Positions 10,643-22,814 of a stretch of DNA of 64,000 nucleotides are shown here, piece after piece. The notes beneath the pieces are model-generated. The model saw nothing but the letters and a program-made list of their open reading frames with translations. It did not search any database and was not told where the DNA came from. Position 1 is the stretch's first letter, and each line of letters opens with the position of its first letter. Origin of the DNA: Spirosoma telluris (GTDB lineage: Bacteria > Bacteroidota > Bacteroidia > Cytophagales > Spirosomataceae); assembly GCA_003259005.1 (NCBI GenBank), contig QLII01000001.1, positions 1,860,001-1,924,000 of the forward strand. Direction: 5' to 3'. The position numbers were made by a program, and so were the translations under genes.

Positions 10643-10752
10643 TAAATGAATAATGTACAATGTGTAATGGATAACGCCATTTGTAACGATAGATAGCTTC
10701 TGCACCTCATTCTACATTATTCATTGTCCATTCTTCATTATGCAACCGCCCC
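10631..10752. repeat. 122-bp spacer repeat, copy 1 of 3
   Basis: Runs from the last codons of one permease (CGGTCGGAATAG) to the first codons of the next (ATGCAACCGCCCC). By eye it is identical to 13355-13476 and 16148-16269. Arms 10648-10662 and 10708-10722 are complementary at 14 of 15 positions. Confidence 0.8.
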
Positions 10753-13366
10753 GCTTAGCTGACCGTCTTCTCCGTTTCATCTGCGCTCCCCACCGGCTGG
10801 AGGAAGTGCAGGGCGATTTGCATGAGGAGTTTGAGTATCAGGTCGAACGCGTTGGCGAACGGCAGGCGCGTTGGCGCTACTGGCGGGATGTATTAGGATT
10901 CGTAAAACCCCGCTTCATCCGCAAGCCAAAATCAACCCATTCCACTCAAACAACAACTGCTATGCTAAGTAACTATTTCACGATCGCCTGGCGGAACGTA
11001 CTTCGCTACAAATTAAACAGTACGCTTACGATAACCGGACTGGCCTTAGGACTGGCTTGTGGCCTGTTGATGATTCTTCATGTGCGGGAAGAATTGAATT
11101 ATGACAAAGGGTTTTCAAAAGCAGACCGGATTTTCAGAATTACGTCGGAAAATATTGACAAGAAAAGCCGACAGTGGGCGGCAACATCACCCATTTTAGG
11201 CGTAGAAATGCAAAAGGAAATACCCGCGATCCAAACTGTGGCCCGATTCCATCGCCCTTACCCCGATCGGGTGTTCAGCTATGCCCCATCAGGTGGAACG
11301 ACAAAGCAGTTCGAGGAGAAAAGCGGGTATTATGCCGACTCGACCGTGGTGGATGTGTTCGATCTTTCGTTTGTTAAAGGTGATCCGCGAACAGCGCTCA
11401 AACAGATTGACGCCATTGTTCTCACCGAAGCGATGGCAAATAAATACTTTGGCAATGAAAACCCCCTGGGCAAACAAATTCAGGATGATCTGGACAAACG
11501 CCTATTAACCGTGACGGGTGTCATAAAACCCTATTCGTTCACCACGCATTTGCAGTTCGATTACCTGATTTCTATGTCCACCTATTATAACTCTACCGAC
11601 AAAAGTGGTCTGGTAAGAGAGATTGGGCGGGCTTTTACAATTACATCGTACTGAACAACAGTGCCTCACGTGCAGATGTGGAAGCGCGAATACCAGACTT
11701 CATGGTAAAATTCTATGAGGTTATAGGCGAAACCAGAAAAGAAATCCTGGCAACTCGAAGAACGCCTATTCAGCCTATTACAGATATCCACCTGCACTCG
11801 AAGCTGGAGAAGGAAATGGGGCCGAACAGTGACATAACATACGTCTACGTTTTTTCCATAGCGGCACTGTTTATCCTACTATTAGCCTCAGTGAATTTCA
11901 TCAATATGGCCACGGCTCAGGCATTTAATCGAATGAAAGAAGTGGGCGTACGCAAAGTGCTTGGTGCCCGCAAAGAGCAATTAATCAGGCAGTTTCTGGG
12001 CGAATCATTCATCCTGACGCTGGTTGCCGCTTTGGTTGCCTTTCTTTTGTTCAGACTGGCCATTCCCTTTTATAATGAACTGGCCGCGAAGTCGCTTCGC
12101 TTCGGTCAATTGTTCACCTCATCGAATGTGTTGCTCCTGGTACTATTGATTGGGTTAATCAGTCTGGTTGCCGGTTTTTACCCCGCCTGGTTCATTTCTA
12201 ATTTCGACCCCGTCACCTCACTGAAAGGAAAGAAAAGTCAGGTATCGTCTGTCACGTCGGTTCGTAAGGGGCTGATTGTGTTTCAGTTCAGTGTTTCGGT
12301 ATTCATGATCTTCAGTACCATTGTCGTGTACCGGCAAATGAAATTTTTCCAGACGAAAGATCTGGGCTTCGATCAAGACCAGGTAGTGGCAGTAAAGCTG
12401 TACGGGCGTGACATGTGGGACAAGGCCAACACGATCCAGCAGGAGTTTCAGAAAAATTCAGCCATCACAAACGTAGCGCGAATCTCAACCTTACCGGGTG
12501 ATCGATTCGGTACAGATATGCTTACTCCACTAGGAAAATCCGAAGATGCGAGTCAACTGCGCTTCATGTGGGCCGACGAAAATACGCTCCCCGTGTTACA
12601 GATCAGGATGAAAGCGGGTCGAAATTTCGTCAGGAATGCCAATACGGCTCACTTTCCTATTATTCTAAACGAAGCGGCAGCCAAAGCGCTCAAACTGGAT
12701 TCGCCCATCGGTCAAAAAGCCGTATCCTTAGGAGATACAGGGGAGATTGTAGGCATTGTCAACGATTTCCATTTTGCCTCCCTACACACCACAGTAGATC
12801 CACTGGTTATTGTTCAGCATCCTGGGCAAGCCAATTACTTTTTATTGAAAATCAAGGGAAACAAACTGGCCGAAACCCTACAATCCGCCCAATCTACGTT
12901 GGCTCATCTGTCGCCCGGTAGTCTGTTCATCTATACGTTTCTGGATGAGAAAATGGCCCGCCTGTATGATTCAGAAAAACGCGTGGGTAATGTGCTCAAC
13001 GTGTTTGCCGTCTTCGCCATGTTCATTTCATGTCTAGGTTTATTTGGCTTATCCGCCTATGCCGCCCAGGTACGCACGAAAGAAGTCGGCATTCGGAAAG
13101 TACTGGGAGCTACGGTGTCGGGTATCATCGTATTACTATCCAGAGACTTCCTTCGATTGGTACTCATGGCCACTATTCTTGCCTCTCCATTAGCCTGGTG
13201 GGCTATGAATAAATGGTTGCAGGACTTTGCGTATCCGATAACGATTGAGTGGTGGATGTTCGCACTAACCGGCCTCCTGACAATTATGGTTGCTGTTCTG
13301 ACCATCAGTTTCCAAAGCATTAGAGCCGCGTTGATGAACCCAGTGCGCTCCCTGCGGTCGGAATAG
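10740..13366 (+). CDS. Orphan MacB/FtsX permease, module A (frameshifted)
   Basis: The repaired length is 875 aa. The start MQPPRLADRLLRFIC lies within the repeated spacer. The prefix has LHEEFEYQVERVGERQARWRY and ends at GFVKPRFIRK, followed by the core start MLSNYFTIAWRN. One G is missing from the GGG run at 11629-11631, inside the first periplasmic domain; adding it gives GRGFYNYIVLNN. The first FtsX loop reads FNRMKEVGVRKVLGARKEQL, unlike the ARSEKRAKE version of its neighbours. The protein ends NPVRSLRSE. With the genes at 13464 and 16257 it shares identical flanking spacers, so this part of the array has been copied or homogenised recently. Confidence 0.87.
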
Positions 13367-13476
13367 TAAATGAATAATGTACAATGTGTAATGGATAACG
13401 CCATTTGTAACGATAGATAGCTTCTGCACCTCATTCTACATTATTCATTGTCCATTCTTCATTATGCAACCGCCCC
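13355..13476. repeat. 122-bp spacer repeat, copy 2 of 3
   Basis: The same sequence as 10631-10752, in the same position between two permeases; here the start codon is at 13464. The flanking coding sequences differ, so the conservation is confined to the spacer and the adjacent codons. Confidence 0.8.
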
Positions 13477-16159
13477 GCTTAGCTGACCAACTTCTCAAAC
13501 TCGTCTGCGCCCCCACCGAATAGAGGAAGTGCAGGGCGATCTGCACGAGGAGTTTGAGTATCAGGTCAGGCGGATAGGCGAACGACGGGCGCGATGGCGC
13601 TACTGGTGGGATGTGCTGGGGTTTATGAAACCATTTGCAGTAAAGCGTAAACCCACAATAGCCTACAGTTTTCCCGGTTACTCGGGTCACTATCAAAATC
13701 CATCTATCCCTGATATGCTACGTACCTATTTTAAAATCGCGTTTCGGAATTTAACCCAAAGTAAAGGCTACTCGGCACTGACAATCTTCGGTCTGGCGCT
13801 TGGCCTGTCGGTGAGCCTGCTCAGTATTCTTTATGTAGCCGATGAATTGAGTTATGACCGCTACAACGAAAAAGCCGACCGTATTTACCGGATCAATAGC
13901 GACATCAGTTTTTCGCTCAGAGCCATAAAAGCGGCCTCATCGCCTACGCCAATGGGTCAAACCCTGAAAAAGGACTTTCCCGAAGTAGAAGAGGCTACCC
14001 GATTAGGCAAATACGGTAGCCATATGATAACAAGCCATGTGGTAAAAAGTAATCACATCATCATCCGGGAGAAAGGTGTGCTGTATGCTGACTCAACTGT
14101 TTTCAACGTGTTTACACTGCCCATGCTGGCAGGCAACCCTAAGAAAGCATTAACCGAACCGCAGTCAGTGGTTATTACGGAAAGTACGGCTAAAAAGTAC
14201 TTCGGCACCACCAATGCCCTGAATCGGGTGCTGGTTTTCGATGACAACGATGTCAGAAAGGTAACGGGGGTCATTGAAGATATTCCGGCACAGTCGCATT
14301 TTCAGGCTGATTTTCTCCTGCCCTTGCACGAACTTAACGATGCTAAAGTCAATAAGTGGGGCAACCACATGTTTACAACCTATGTGTTACTCCGGCCCGG
14401 CACTGACCCAAAGTCGGTAGAAGCCAAATTTGAGCACATCCTTCAAACCTACGTTGACCCGGCGCTCCGACGCTACTTCAACACCTCGCTGGCAGAGAGC
14501 CGAAAAGCAGGGAATGACTTCAAGTACTCGCTGATGCCCTGACCAAAATTCACTTGTATTCTGACCGTGACGGAGAGCTTTCGCCCAATAACAACATCGA
14601 GTACATTTATCTTTTCTTAGCGATCGCACTGTTCATCCTACTGATTGCCGTCTTTAATTTTATCAACCTAACAACGGCCCGGTCAGCCAAACGAGCGCGG
14701 GAAGTGGGGGTTCGTAAAGTGGCCGGTTCATCCCGAACGGAACTCGTTTTTCAATTTCTGTCGGAGTCCTTGTTAAGCACTTTTTTTGCCTTACTGGTCG
14801 GTATAGGCCTGGCCTATTTCCTGTTACCTATTGTCAATACGCTGGCAGCTAAAAGTCTATCTTTCAGCCAAGTGACCAAGGCCTCATCCATCCTTTACCT
14901 GTTAGTAGGCTCGGGGGTTGTCGGTCTTCTGGCTGGTCTGTACCCGCGTTATACCTCTCTTCGTTTAAACCCATTACAGCCTTGAAAGGCAAACTATGGG
15001 TGATGCCCGGACGCCTAAATCTACGCAACTACTTAGTGGTTTCCAATTCTCGCTCTCCGTATTGCTCATTATTGGCACGCTGCTCATCAACCAGCAAATG
15101 CAGTATATCCAGACGAAGAAACTAGGATTCAATAAAGAACAGGTCGTTGTCGTCAATACGGCTCAATCGACGGAACAGGAAGTGACTACCTTCAAACAGG
15201 AAGTATTACGAAGTCCTGCCATAAAAACAGGGACGGTGAGTGGTTTTCTGCCCGTCACCTCCAACCGTTGGAGTGACATGTGGTATCCGGAAAACGAAAC
15301 GGATCAAAAGCAGTCGGTAGGCATGCAGGAGTGGCAGGTCGACCCAGATTATATTGCCACATTGGGTATGCAACTCCTAAAGGGTCGGAATTTTATAGCC
15401 GGACGTCTTGCCGATAAGCAGGCGGTCATTATCAACGAAAGTGCGGCCAAACGATTTGGGTATCAAAACCCTGTTGGGAAGAGTATTCATTTGACGGGTG
15501 GCGAGAAACTGACGATTATTGGTGTGGTAAAGGACTTCCATTATGAATCCCTTCGGAACACCATCGAGCCACTAGGCTTAGTGGTGGATGCCAGCGTGAC
15601 GGGTGGCCATATCGAACCCTATTTATCTGCTGTTTCTTTCCGGCTTAATACGGCCGATGTGGCTTCGGCGCTCGCTACCATTGAGAAAACCTGGAAGCAG
15701 ATTGCTCCGGATCGGCCTTTCGCCTATTCTTTTTTAAGTGAAGATTTCAACGCGATGTACCGTGCCGAACAACGTATTGAACAGTTATTTATGGCATTTG
15801 CCACCATAGCCATTCTGATTGCGTGCCTGGGCCTTTTCGGCTTAAGTGCATTTGCCGCCGAGCAACGCCAAAAGGAAATTGGCGTCCGCAAAGTGTTGGG
15901 CGCATCCATTCCAGGCATTGTCACGCTGCTCTCTAAAGACTTCCTGAAACCCGTTCTGATCGCTATTATCATTGCATCGCCTATAGGGTGGTGGGCCATC
16001 CATACATGGCTCCAGGATTTCGCCTATAAGGTTGACATTCAATGGTGGATTTTTGCCCTGGCAGGTATGCTGTCGATTGGGATTGCCTTACTGACTGTGA
16101 GCTTCCAGAGTATTAAAGCAGCCCTGATGAACCCAGTGCGCTCCCTGCGGTCGGAATAG
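13464..16159 (+). CDS. Orphan MacB/FtsX permease, module A (four single-base losses)
   Basis: The most interrupted gene of the window; repaired it is 899 aa, the longest of the array. One base is missing at each of 13510-13514 (C run), 14537-14539 (C), 14943-14945 (C) and 15040-15042 (T). Each repair rejoins recognisable family text, for example CAPHRIEEVQGDL in the prefix and LYPALYLSSFKP after the fourth helix. The core starts MLRTYFKIAFRNLTQSKGY. The final FtsX block uses AEQRQKEIGVRKVLGASIPG and ends NPVRSLRSE. Because all four changes are deletions in short runs, sequencing error is more likely than decay, but a true pseudogene cannot be excluded from the sequence alone. Confidence 0.83.
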
Positions 16160-16269
16160 TAAATGAATAATGTACAATGTGTAATGGATAACGCCATTTG
16201 TAACGATAGATAGCTTCTGCACCTCATTCTACATTATTCATTGTCCATTCTTCATTATGCAACCGCCCC
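16148..16269. repeat. 122-bp spacer repeat, copy 3 of 3
   Basis: The third copy of the 10631-10752 sequence, with the start codon at 16257. Identity stops soon after ATGCAACCGCCCC, where this gene has TTTTAGCCGACC. Confidence 0.8.
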
Positions 16270-18856
16270 TTTTAGCCGACCGACTTCTCAAACTCTTCTG
16301 CGCCCCTCACCGACTGGAAGAAGTGCAGGGGGATTTACATGAGGAATTTACCTGGCAGGTCGAGCGCATTGGTGAGCGCCGGGCGCGATGGCGCTACTGG
16401 TGGGATGTGATTGGGTTCATCAAGCCATTTGCTATCAAGCGTAAACCGACTTACTTTTCTTCTACTCCTTTACTAAGTCCTGATATGATCCGAAACTATT
16501 TCGCCATCGCCTTTCGCCAGTTGTGGAAAAATCAATTGTTCAGCGCCTTGAATATCATTGGGTTGACGGTTGGGTTGGCCGTTAGTACGTTCATAGCCCT
16601 CTACGTCTGGCACGAATTTCATTACGACCGTTTCGAACCCTTCGCCGACCGCACCTACCGGATTATGTCGGTAGCTAAATACGGTGATCAGGAAGTTACC
16701 TTTCCGGGTTGCATGAATCGTTTGGCAGTACAGTCAAGAAACAAATTCCGGAGGTAGAGGAAGTCGTTCGTTTTTCTGAAGGTTCTACTGCGCTACTTCA
16801 ATCTGATCAGCATCACCGGTTCAAAGAAGAACACATTGGTTTCGCCGATGCCCCTACGCTATCCGTACTGAGTTTACCTGTGCTTCAGGGCAATGCGAAG
16901 ACCGCACTAAGCGAACCAGGCCGCATTGTACTGACCCGCCAGTTGTCCGAGAAGTATTTCGGCACGCAAAATTCCGTTGGCAAAACGCTGATCTACGACA
17001 AACATTTCCCGCTCACCGTTTCGGCCGTTCTAGATGACTTACCAACGAACTCGGTCATTCAGTTTAATGGACTAATCTCATTGAGTTCAATGCCTACGCT
17101 TGGTGCCAGACAACAGGGCATGTATAAAGGTGGTGGATTTCTGAGTACCTACCTGGTTCTACGTCCCGAAGCACGTGTGGGTGTGGTGGAAAAGAAGCTG
17201 GCCAAAGTGAAAGCTGGAATCGGTTTTGTCGATATGTCGGCAAAATACTTCCTCGAAGCGCTGCCAACACTGCACCTGGATAGTCGAAATGTACCAAAAG
17301 ACGCCCGTCAGTCTTTATACATCCTGCTGACGATTGCCCTTATCATTCTGGCATTGGCGGTTATCAACTACGTGAGCCTGACTACAGCCCGTGCTACCAA
17401 ACGAGCGAAAGAAGTAGGCATTCGTAAAGCGATTGGTGGGCATCGACGTGAACTGATCGGGCAATTTTTTCTCGAATCCTTTCTAATCACTACACTGGCC
17501 TTTGGCTTGTCGCTGGCATTGTTACAGGTTCTATTCCCCTGGGCCAATCAAGCCCTTGACCTGCATATGGACAATCGGGTTTTATCACAGGGGCCGTATT
17601 GGGGATTGATGGTGGCTTTATGGCTGGTTTGCTCGCTATTAGCGGGTGCATATCCGGCTTTGCTCCTGTCAGGATTTCGGCCCGCGCTGGTGCTCAAAGG
17701 GGCAACAAATGTTCGGTTTGGCGGTGCCGGCCTACGGCAGGTGTTTACAACAATTCAATTCACCGCGAGTATTGGTTTACTGATTTGCAGCCTGATACTA
17801 TATACCCAGATGCGGTTTTTACGCACAAAGAACCTCGGCATTAATCGGGAACAGGTCGTAAGCATGTATATCGATGGTGAACTGAAGTCACAATTCACGG
17901 CCATTCGCGATGAGGTTCGTCAATGGGCAGGTATCGACAATGTAGCGGCAACGAATACGAGGTTGTTTTCGAACAATATCAATGTCTATTTTATGGAAAC
18001 GGCCAAATCGAAGAAACAGCTCATGGTCAACGCGCTGACTGTTGATAAACCTTTTTTCGACATGATGGGCGTTCACTGGCAATACCCGCCAGTTGGTTGG
18101 GAAACGAGTGCCATCACAAAAGAGTTGACTGCTTATAACCAGACAGTTATGAAAGAAGTGGGTATTAAAGGTAACCCTTTCCAGCAACCCGCTCCTTTTC
18201 AAGACAAGCCTACTAACGGTGTTGTGGCCGATTTCCACGTGCGCAGCCTGCGCGGGCCTGTATCACCAATGATGCTGAGCATAGTAAGCGACACAAATCG
18301 CTCCATCATGGCCGATGGTGGTTATTTGCTGGTTCGGCTGAGGCCACAAACCAACGTACCGGAAGCACTCGCCCAACTCAAAGCTATTTATGAGCGCAGC
18401 CACCCAGCCGCCCCCTTCGACTACTATTTCCTGGACGAAGCCTATAACAACCAATACGCCAAAGAGGAACGATTAGCCCGCTTATTCAATGGGTTTACGG
18501 CCCTTACGTTACTGGTCGCCTGTCTGGGCTTGCTGGGGTTAATGACTTTTTCAGTCGAAGCCCGAACGAAAGAAATTGGCGTTCGAAAAGTGTTGGGCGC
18601 ATCCGTCACCAGCATCGTTGCGCTCCTCTCGAAAGACTTTATCAAGCTGATTCTGCTTTCCATTGTCATCGCTTCGCCCATTGCCTGGTGGGCCATGAAC
18701 CAATGGCTTCAGGATTTTGCCTATAAAATCGACATTTCGTGGTGGGTATTCGCCCTGGCTGGCGGGCTGACTATCGTAATTGCCTTATTAACAGTCAGTT
18801 TCCAGAGTATGAAAGCTGCGTTGATGAATCCGGTCAAGTCGTTACGATCTGAATGA
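16257..18856 (+). CDS. Orphan MacB/FtsX permease, module A (frameshifted)
   Basis: The repaired length is 866 aa; one G is missing at 16706-16708. The core starts MIRNYFAIAFRQLWKNQLF. It is unusual in the first FtsX block, where NYVSLTTARATKRAKEVGIR replaces the common NFMNLSTARSEKR, and in the last block, where LGLLGLMTFSVEARTKEIGV replaces LGLFGLASF. The second periplasmic domain is also divergent (MLSIVSDTNRSIMADGGYLL). It ends NPVKSLRSE. These differences suggest a different partner or substrate from its neighbours, although no function can be assigned. Confidence 0.87.
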
Positions 18857-18947
18857 GAAAAATTTAATGGATAATGAATAATGTACCTGCCCCTATATGA
18901 CCCACCAATGACCCCTTAATTTCATTTTACATTATCCATTATTCATT
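18857..18947. repeat. AT-rich palindromic spacer
   Basis: The left half has AATGGATAATGAATAATG and the right half CATTTTACATTATCC followed by ATTATTCATTATG, whose ATG is the start codon at 18948. It is the same class as 5195-5286 but not one of the identical copies. Confidence 0.55.
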
Positions 18948-21552
18948 ATGAAACCACCCCGCTTAGCTGATCGCCTGCTCAAACTATTCTGTGCTCCCCA
19001 CAGGCTGGAGGAAGTGCAGGGCGATTTGCACGAAGAGTTTGCCTGGCAAGTCGAACGCGTTGGCGAACGGCGGGCGCGATGGCGCTACTGGTGGGATGTG
19101 CTGGGATTTATCAAACCATTTGCGATCAAGCGACAAGAAAATCAATATTCAACAACCAATCTAACGAACCCGATTATGATCCGAAATTATGTCAAAATCG
19201 CCTGGCGAAACCTTGTTCGAAACAAAAGTTACTCAGCCATTAATATTGTTGGATTATCGGTCGGTATGTCCGTTGCGATGCTCATTGGTTTATGCGTTTA
19301 CGATGAATTGTCGTTCAATTCCTACCACCAAAACCACGACCAGATTGCGCAGGTACTGGAGAATGAAACCCTGGAGGGTGGCATTCAAACCTTTACCTCA
19401 TTGCCGATGCCATTAAGTCAGGAAATCCGGACCAAATACCCAACGACTTCAAATACGTAGTGGCTGCCACCTCAAGTTTTGACCAGATCATTGCCTATAA
19501 GGACAAAAAATTTACGAAGACGGGTAGTTACGCCGAATCGGAATTCCCAGACTTAATGACGTTAAAAATGATTAAAGGGACGCGTTCGGGCCTGAAAGAC
19601 CCCAGCTCCGTTTTGCTATCCGAATCAGTAGCCAAAGCACTTTTTGGCGATACTGATCCCCTTCAAAAAGTGGTTAAAATTGGCAATAAATACACGGTGC
19701 AGGTGACAGGTGTTTATGAAGATTTACCCCGCAATTCGGCATTCAGCGATGTTACATTCGTTGCACCAGTCGACCTACTATTCGAGAATAAAGAGGATAA
19801 GAATAACTGGCGAAGTAGCTCATTCGGGATTTTTACGCAACTCAACCCGAACAGTCGCTTTGATGAGGTTTCGGTGAAAATTAAAGACCTGTTTCGCCGT
19901 CACACCGAGGACGAGAATAGAACCAAGTCAGCTCTCTTCCTGTATCCTATGAATCAATGGCATCTGTATTCAACCTTTGAAAACGGGGTGAATGCCGGTG
20001 GTCGCATTCAATTTGTCTGGCTTTTTAGCATTATCGGCATATTTGTACTGCTACTGGCCTGCATCAATTTCATGAATCTGAGCACCGCCCGCTCTCAGAA
20101 ACGGGCCAAAGAAGTGGGAATTCGAAAGGCGATTGGGTCGTTGAGAGGCCAGCTTATCAGTCAGTTTTTTAGCGAATCGTTTCTGGTTGTGGTGTTGGCA
20201 TTTGGGCTGTCGTTAGCCTTTGTGCAACTTATTCTCCCCTATTTCAACGAAATGGCCGACAAGCAACTGGTAATGCGCTGGTCAGATTCGCGATTCTGGC
20301 TTTTTAGCCTTGGATTCTGTCTATTTACGGGCCTTGTAGCGGGAAGCTATCCGGCGCTGTATCTCTCTTCATTTCAGCCAATTAAAGTATTAAAAGGAAC
20401 CTTTAACATTGGCCGGTTTGCGTCTATTCCCCGCAAAGTGCTGGTTGTCATTCAGTTTACGGTTTCGGTCACGCTGATTATCGGAACAATCATTGTCTTT
20501 CGCCAGATTCAATTCGCCAAAAACCGACCAATTGGGTATAGCCGGGAAGGCTTGATCAACATCACGATGAACACGCCCGAAATACAGGGCAACTACGATG
20601 CCGTTCGGAATGAGTTGTTAGAAACGGGTGTTGTCGCCGACATGGGCGAATCATCGAGTCCAATCACGGGCATCTGGTCATCGGCTAATAATCTGGATTG
20701 GCGCGGCAAAGATCCCAACCGGGCAGCTTCGTTCGGCACCATCCTGGTCACACCCGATTTCGGAAAGTGGTTGGCTGGAAAATTAAGGAAGGCCGCGAAT
20801 TCTCAAGGCAATTCACGAGCGACTCCTCAACATTTCTCCTGAATGAAGCCGCCGTTAAACAGATGGGCTTAGCCGGATCGCCCATTGGCGAGATTATCAA
20901 GTGGCACGGTAAAAACTGGAAAGTCATTGGGGTTTTAAAAGACATGGTTATGACATCTCCTTTCGAGCCGGTTACACCAACGGTTTTTATGATCGATGCG
21001 AAAGAACGGGGCTTTAACATTATCCATATCAAACTAAAGCCCACGGTGAGCGTCAGGAACGCTTTGTCAAAACTAGAAGCCGTTTTTAAAAGACTCAATC
21101 CGGCAGCTCCGTTCGAGTATCGCTTTGCCGATCAGGAGTATACGAAAAAATTCGCGGCAGAAGAACGCATTGGTAAACTGGCAAGTATTTTCGCAGTCCT
21201 GGCGATTTTCATTTCCTGCCTGGGGCTGTTTGGTTTGTCGTCCTTCATGGCCGAACAACGAATTAAAGAAATTGGTGTGCGTAAAGTCCTTGGCGCAACT
21301 GTACCCAATATCGTTTCGTTGCTTTCCCGAGATTTCCTGATGCTGGTGTTCATTGCCTTCCTGGTCGCATCGCCCGTAGCCTGGTATGTCATGGACAAGT
21401 TTCTGCAAGCCTACAAATACCGCATTGCCATCGAATGGTGGGTCTTTGCGTTAACAGGGGCTTTGGCCATCGGCATTGCCTTATTGACGGTTAGCTTCCA
21501 AAGCATCAAAGCCGCGCTAATGAATCCCGTAAAGAGTTTGCGATCAGAGTAA
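18948..21552 (+). CDS. Orphan MacB/FtsX permease, last gene of module A (frameshifted twice)
   Basis: The repaired length is 868 aa. Bases are missing near 19439-19443 (CCCAA, in the first periplasmic domain) and at 20764-20766 (AAA, in the second), where the repaired text reads TPDFGKVVGWKIKEGREF. The prefix (LHEEFAWQVERVGERRARWR) is close to the module consensus. The core starts MIRNYVKIAWRNLVRNKSY. The first FtsX block has ARSQKRAKEVGIRKAIGSLR and the last FMAEQRIKEIGVRKVLGAT. It ends NPVKSLRSE. A large GC-rich palindrome follows, and then the strand changes, marking the end of the module. Confidence 0.87.
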
Positions 21553-21614
21553 TTGTGTAGGTGCTTCCTGCCCAGAGCCCTATACTGTTACGTAATTGTG
21601 TAGTTGTTTTAGCG

Positions 21615-21724
21615 CATTTCACCCCACCCCAACCCGTCCCCTTGAAAAAAGGAGAGGGCTTTTGCGAGTCGCTTTTTAGCCCCTCCCCTAGTTTTCAGGG
21701 GAGGGATTGGGGTGGGGTGAAATG
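21615..21724. repeat. REP-like palindrome after module A
   Basis: A perfect 18-bp inverted repeat (21615-21632, CATTTCACCCCACCCCAA, with 21707-21724) encloses a second nested palindrome (CCCCTCCCCTAG and CAGGGGAGGG). It lies between the convergent permease and the minus-strand gene at 21749. Elements of this look are common in Bacteroidetes intergenic regions; it could also stop transcription. Confidence 0.65.
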
Positions 21725-21748
21725 GCGCAGCATTTATACACCCCACGC

Positions 21749-22210
21749 TCAATCCAATAGTCGAATTAGAATAAACGTCGCCAGTTCGGCAAGTAGAAGA
21801 TTGAAATGGGTGGATGAGATCCCGCCGAGTAGATACACCAGAAAGACTTCATCGGCCAGAATGAACATGGCCCATAAGCCAATCGTGATCCCAAAGGCGG
21901 CATGCAACAGGGGGGTCTGTTTTGGGTTATCCCGGAGAGTTACCAGAAAGGCTCTCCAGAAAAGAATCGCTCCGACGGCCTCCCATAGAATGACACCCGC
22001 AAACATAAAACCTGCTAACCAGGCCGGAGGCTCGTATAAAGAAACCACTTTCTGAATCAGCCCGTAATTACCCGAAACGAAATGCCACTCAGATGGAAGT
22101 AGCGACAAGGCACTAAGGGCATCGGCGCTGTTACTGACAAGCACGATTGAAAAGTAAAGCGCCCAAAACAACAGCAATCCAGCCCTGATTCGTTTGTCTA
22201 CAGTTTTCAT
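21749..22210 (-). CDS. Small integral membrane protein, four predicted helices
   Basis: 153 aa, start at 22210 (MKTVDKRIRAGLLLFWALYF), chosen because the first helix begins there. Four hydrophobic segments are visible: about residues 8-28, 62-82, 95-122 and 133-151. A conserved-looking polar SNSADAL follows helix 1. I do not recognise a characterised family; it could be a DoxX-like or small membrane subunit. It is on the same strand as the DoxX-like gene at 22297 and just downstream of it, with a 28-bp palindrome between them, so the two may be co-transcribed. Confidence 0.7.
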   Translation of the reverse strand: MKTVDKRIRAGLLLFWALYFSIVLVSNSADALSALSLLPSEWHFVSGNYGLIQKVVSLYEPPAWLAGFMFAGVILWEAVGAILFWRAFLVTLRDNPKQTPLLHAAFGITIGLWAMFILADEVFLVYLLGGISSTHFNLLLAELATFILIRLLD

Positions 22211-22252
22211 GGTATACCCTGTAATTGAGTTGGGAAATATACCATTTATTGG

Positions 22253-22280
22253 GTAGAGACAAGGCATGCCTTGTCTCTAC
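22253..22280. repeat. Perfect 28-bp palindrome, copy 1
   Basis: The half-site GTAGAGACAAGGCA is followed directly by its complement. A near-identical copy with one mismatch is at 34603-34630. It lies between two minus-strand genes. Probably a dispersed palindromic repeat that can form a loop-less cruciform or a hairpin. Confidence 0.8.
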
Positions 22281-22296
22281 ATACATACACGTACAC

Positions 22297-22659
22297 CTAT
22301 ACCTCCGCCTTTGGCAGGAAGATCGTTTTATCGCGCAGGAAAGCGGCAATCCAGATTAGCACAAGGGGTGTAATCGCATTAAACGGAGTGCCATGTGAGA
22401 GTTCAGTAGCCAGGGCTCCCGCAAAGTAGCAGGTCAATAAAATAAAACCCAGCTTCATCGTTTTAGGGTACACGAAAAGAACGGCAAAGCCAATTTCCAT
22501 AAGACCTAGCTCGATAACATGAGAACCTACTCCCACTTTATTAAGGCTTTCCATTACCTGGGGCGACTTAGTCAGCTTCATTACACCACTAAGAATAGCC
22601 ATCCCTGCTGCCAGAACGGTCATCACGATGGTCAGTATACGCATTACTTTTGGATTCAT
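22297..22659 (-). CDS. DoxX-like family membrane protein
   Basis: 120 aa with four predicted helices and the family pattern: a first helix ending ILSGVMKLTKSP, then VIELGLMEIGFAVLFVYPKT, FILLTCYFAGALATELSHG and ITPLVLIWIAAFLRDK. DoxX-like proteins of this size are quinone- or redox-associated membrane proteins of uncertain function. The gene is divergent from an HxlR regulator at 22815 with 155 bp between them, a common arrangement in which HxlR represses the membrane protein gene. Confidence 0.85.
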   Translation of the reverse strand: MNPKVMRILTIVMTVLAAGMAILSGVMKLTKSPQVMESLNKVGVGSHVIELGLMEIGFAVLFVYPKTMKLGFILLTCYFAGALATELSHGTPFNAITPLVLIWIAAFLRDKTIFLPKAEV

Positions 22660-22742
22660 GATTTGTACGGTTTTACGGTAGCCTTCGCCAGCTACCTATT
22701 GATGAAGCAAACCTACCGAAACTCGCTATCTATTGGCTATCA

Positions 22743-22776
22743 GTATCCCAAAGGATACCACTATCGTTTAGGATAC
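22743..22776. promoter_or_regulatory. Candidate HxlR operator in the DoxX/HxlR divergent region
   Basis: GTATCC (22743-22748) and GGATAC (22753-22758) form an inverted repeat with a 4-bp gap, and a further GGATAC lies at 22771-22776. Three half-sites in 34 bp inside a divergent regulator/target region are a plausible operator. No direct support. Confidence 0.4.
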
Positions 22777-22814
22777 CGCATGGTCAATTAAAGCCAGCAT
22801 ATTACCTTTAGTCT

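Noticed and set aside
2526..16708. Programmed ribosomal frameshifting or phase variation in the permeases
   Set aside because: All breaks are single-base losses at different sites and in different domains, the same type of break occurs in unrelated genes (NamZ-like, lipoprotein, phosphoesterase, isomerase), and no common slippery site or stimulatory structure recurs.
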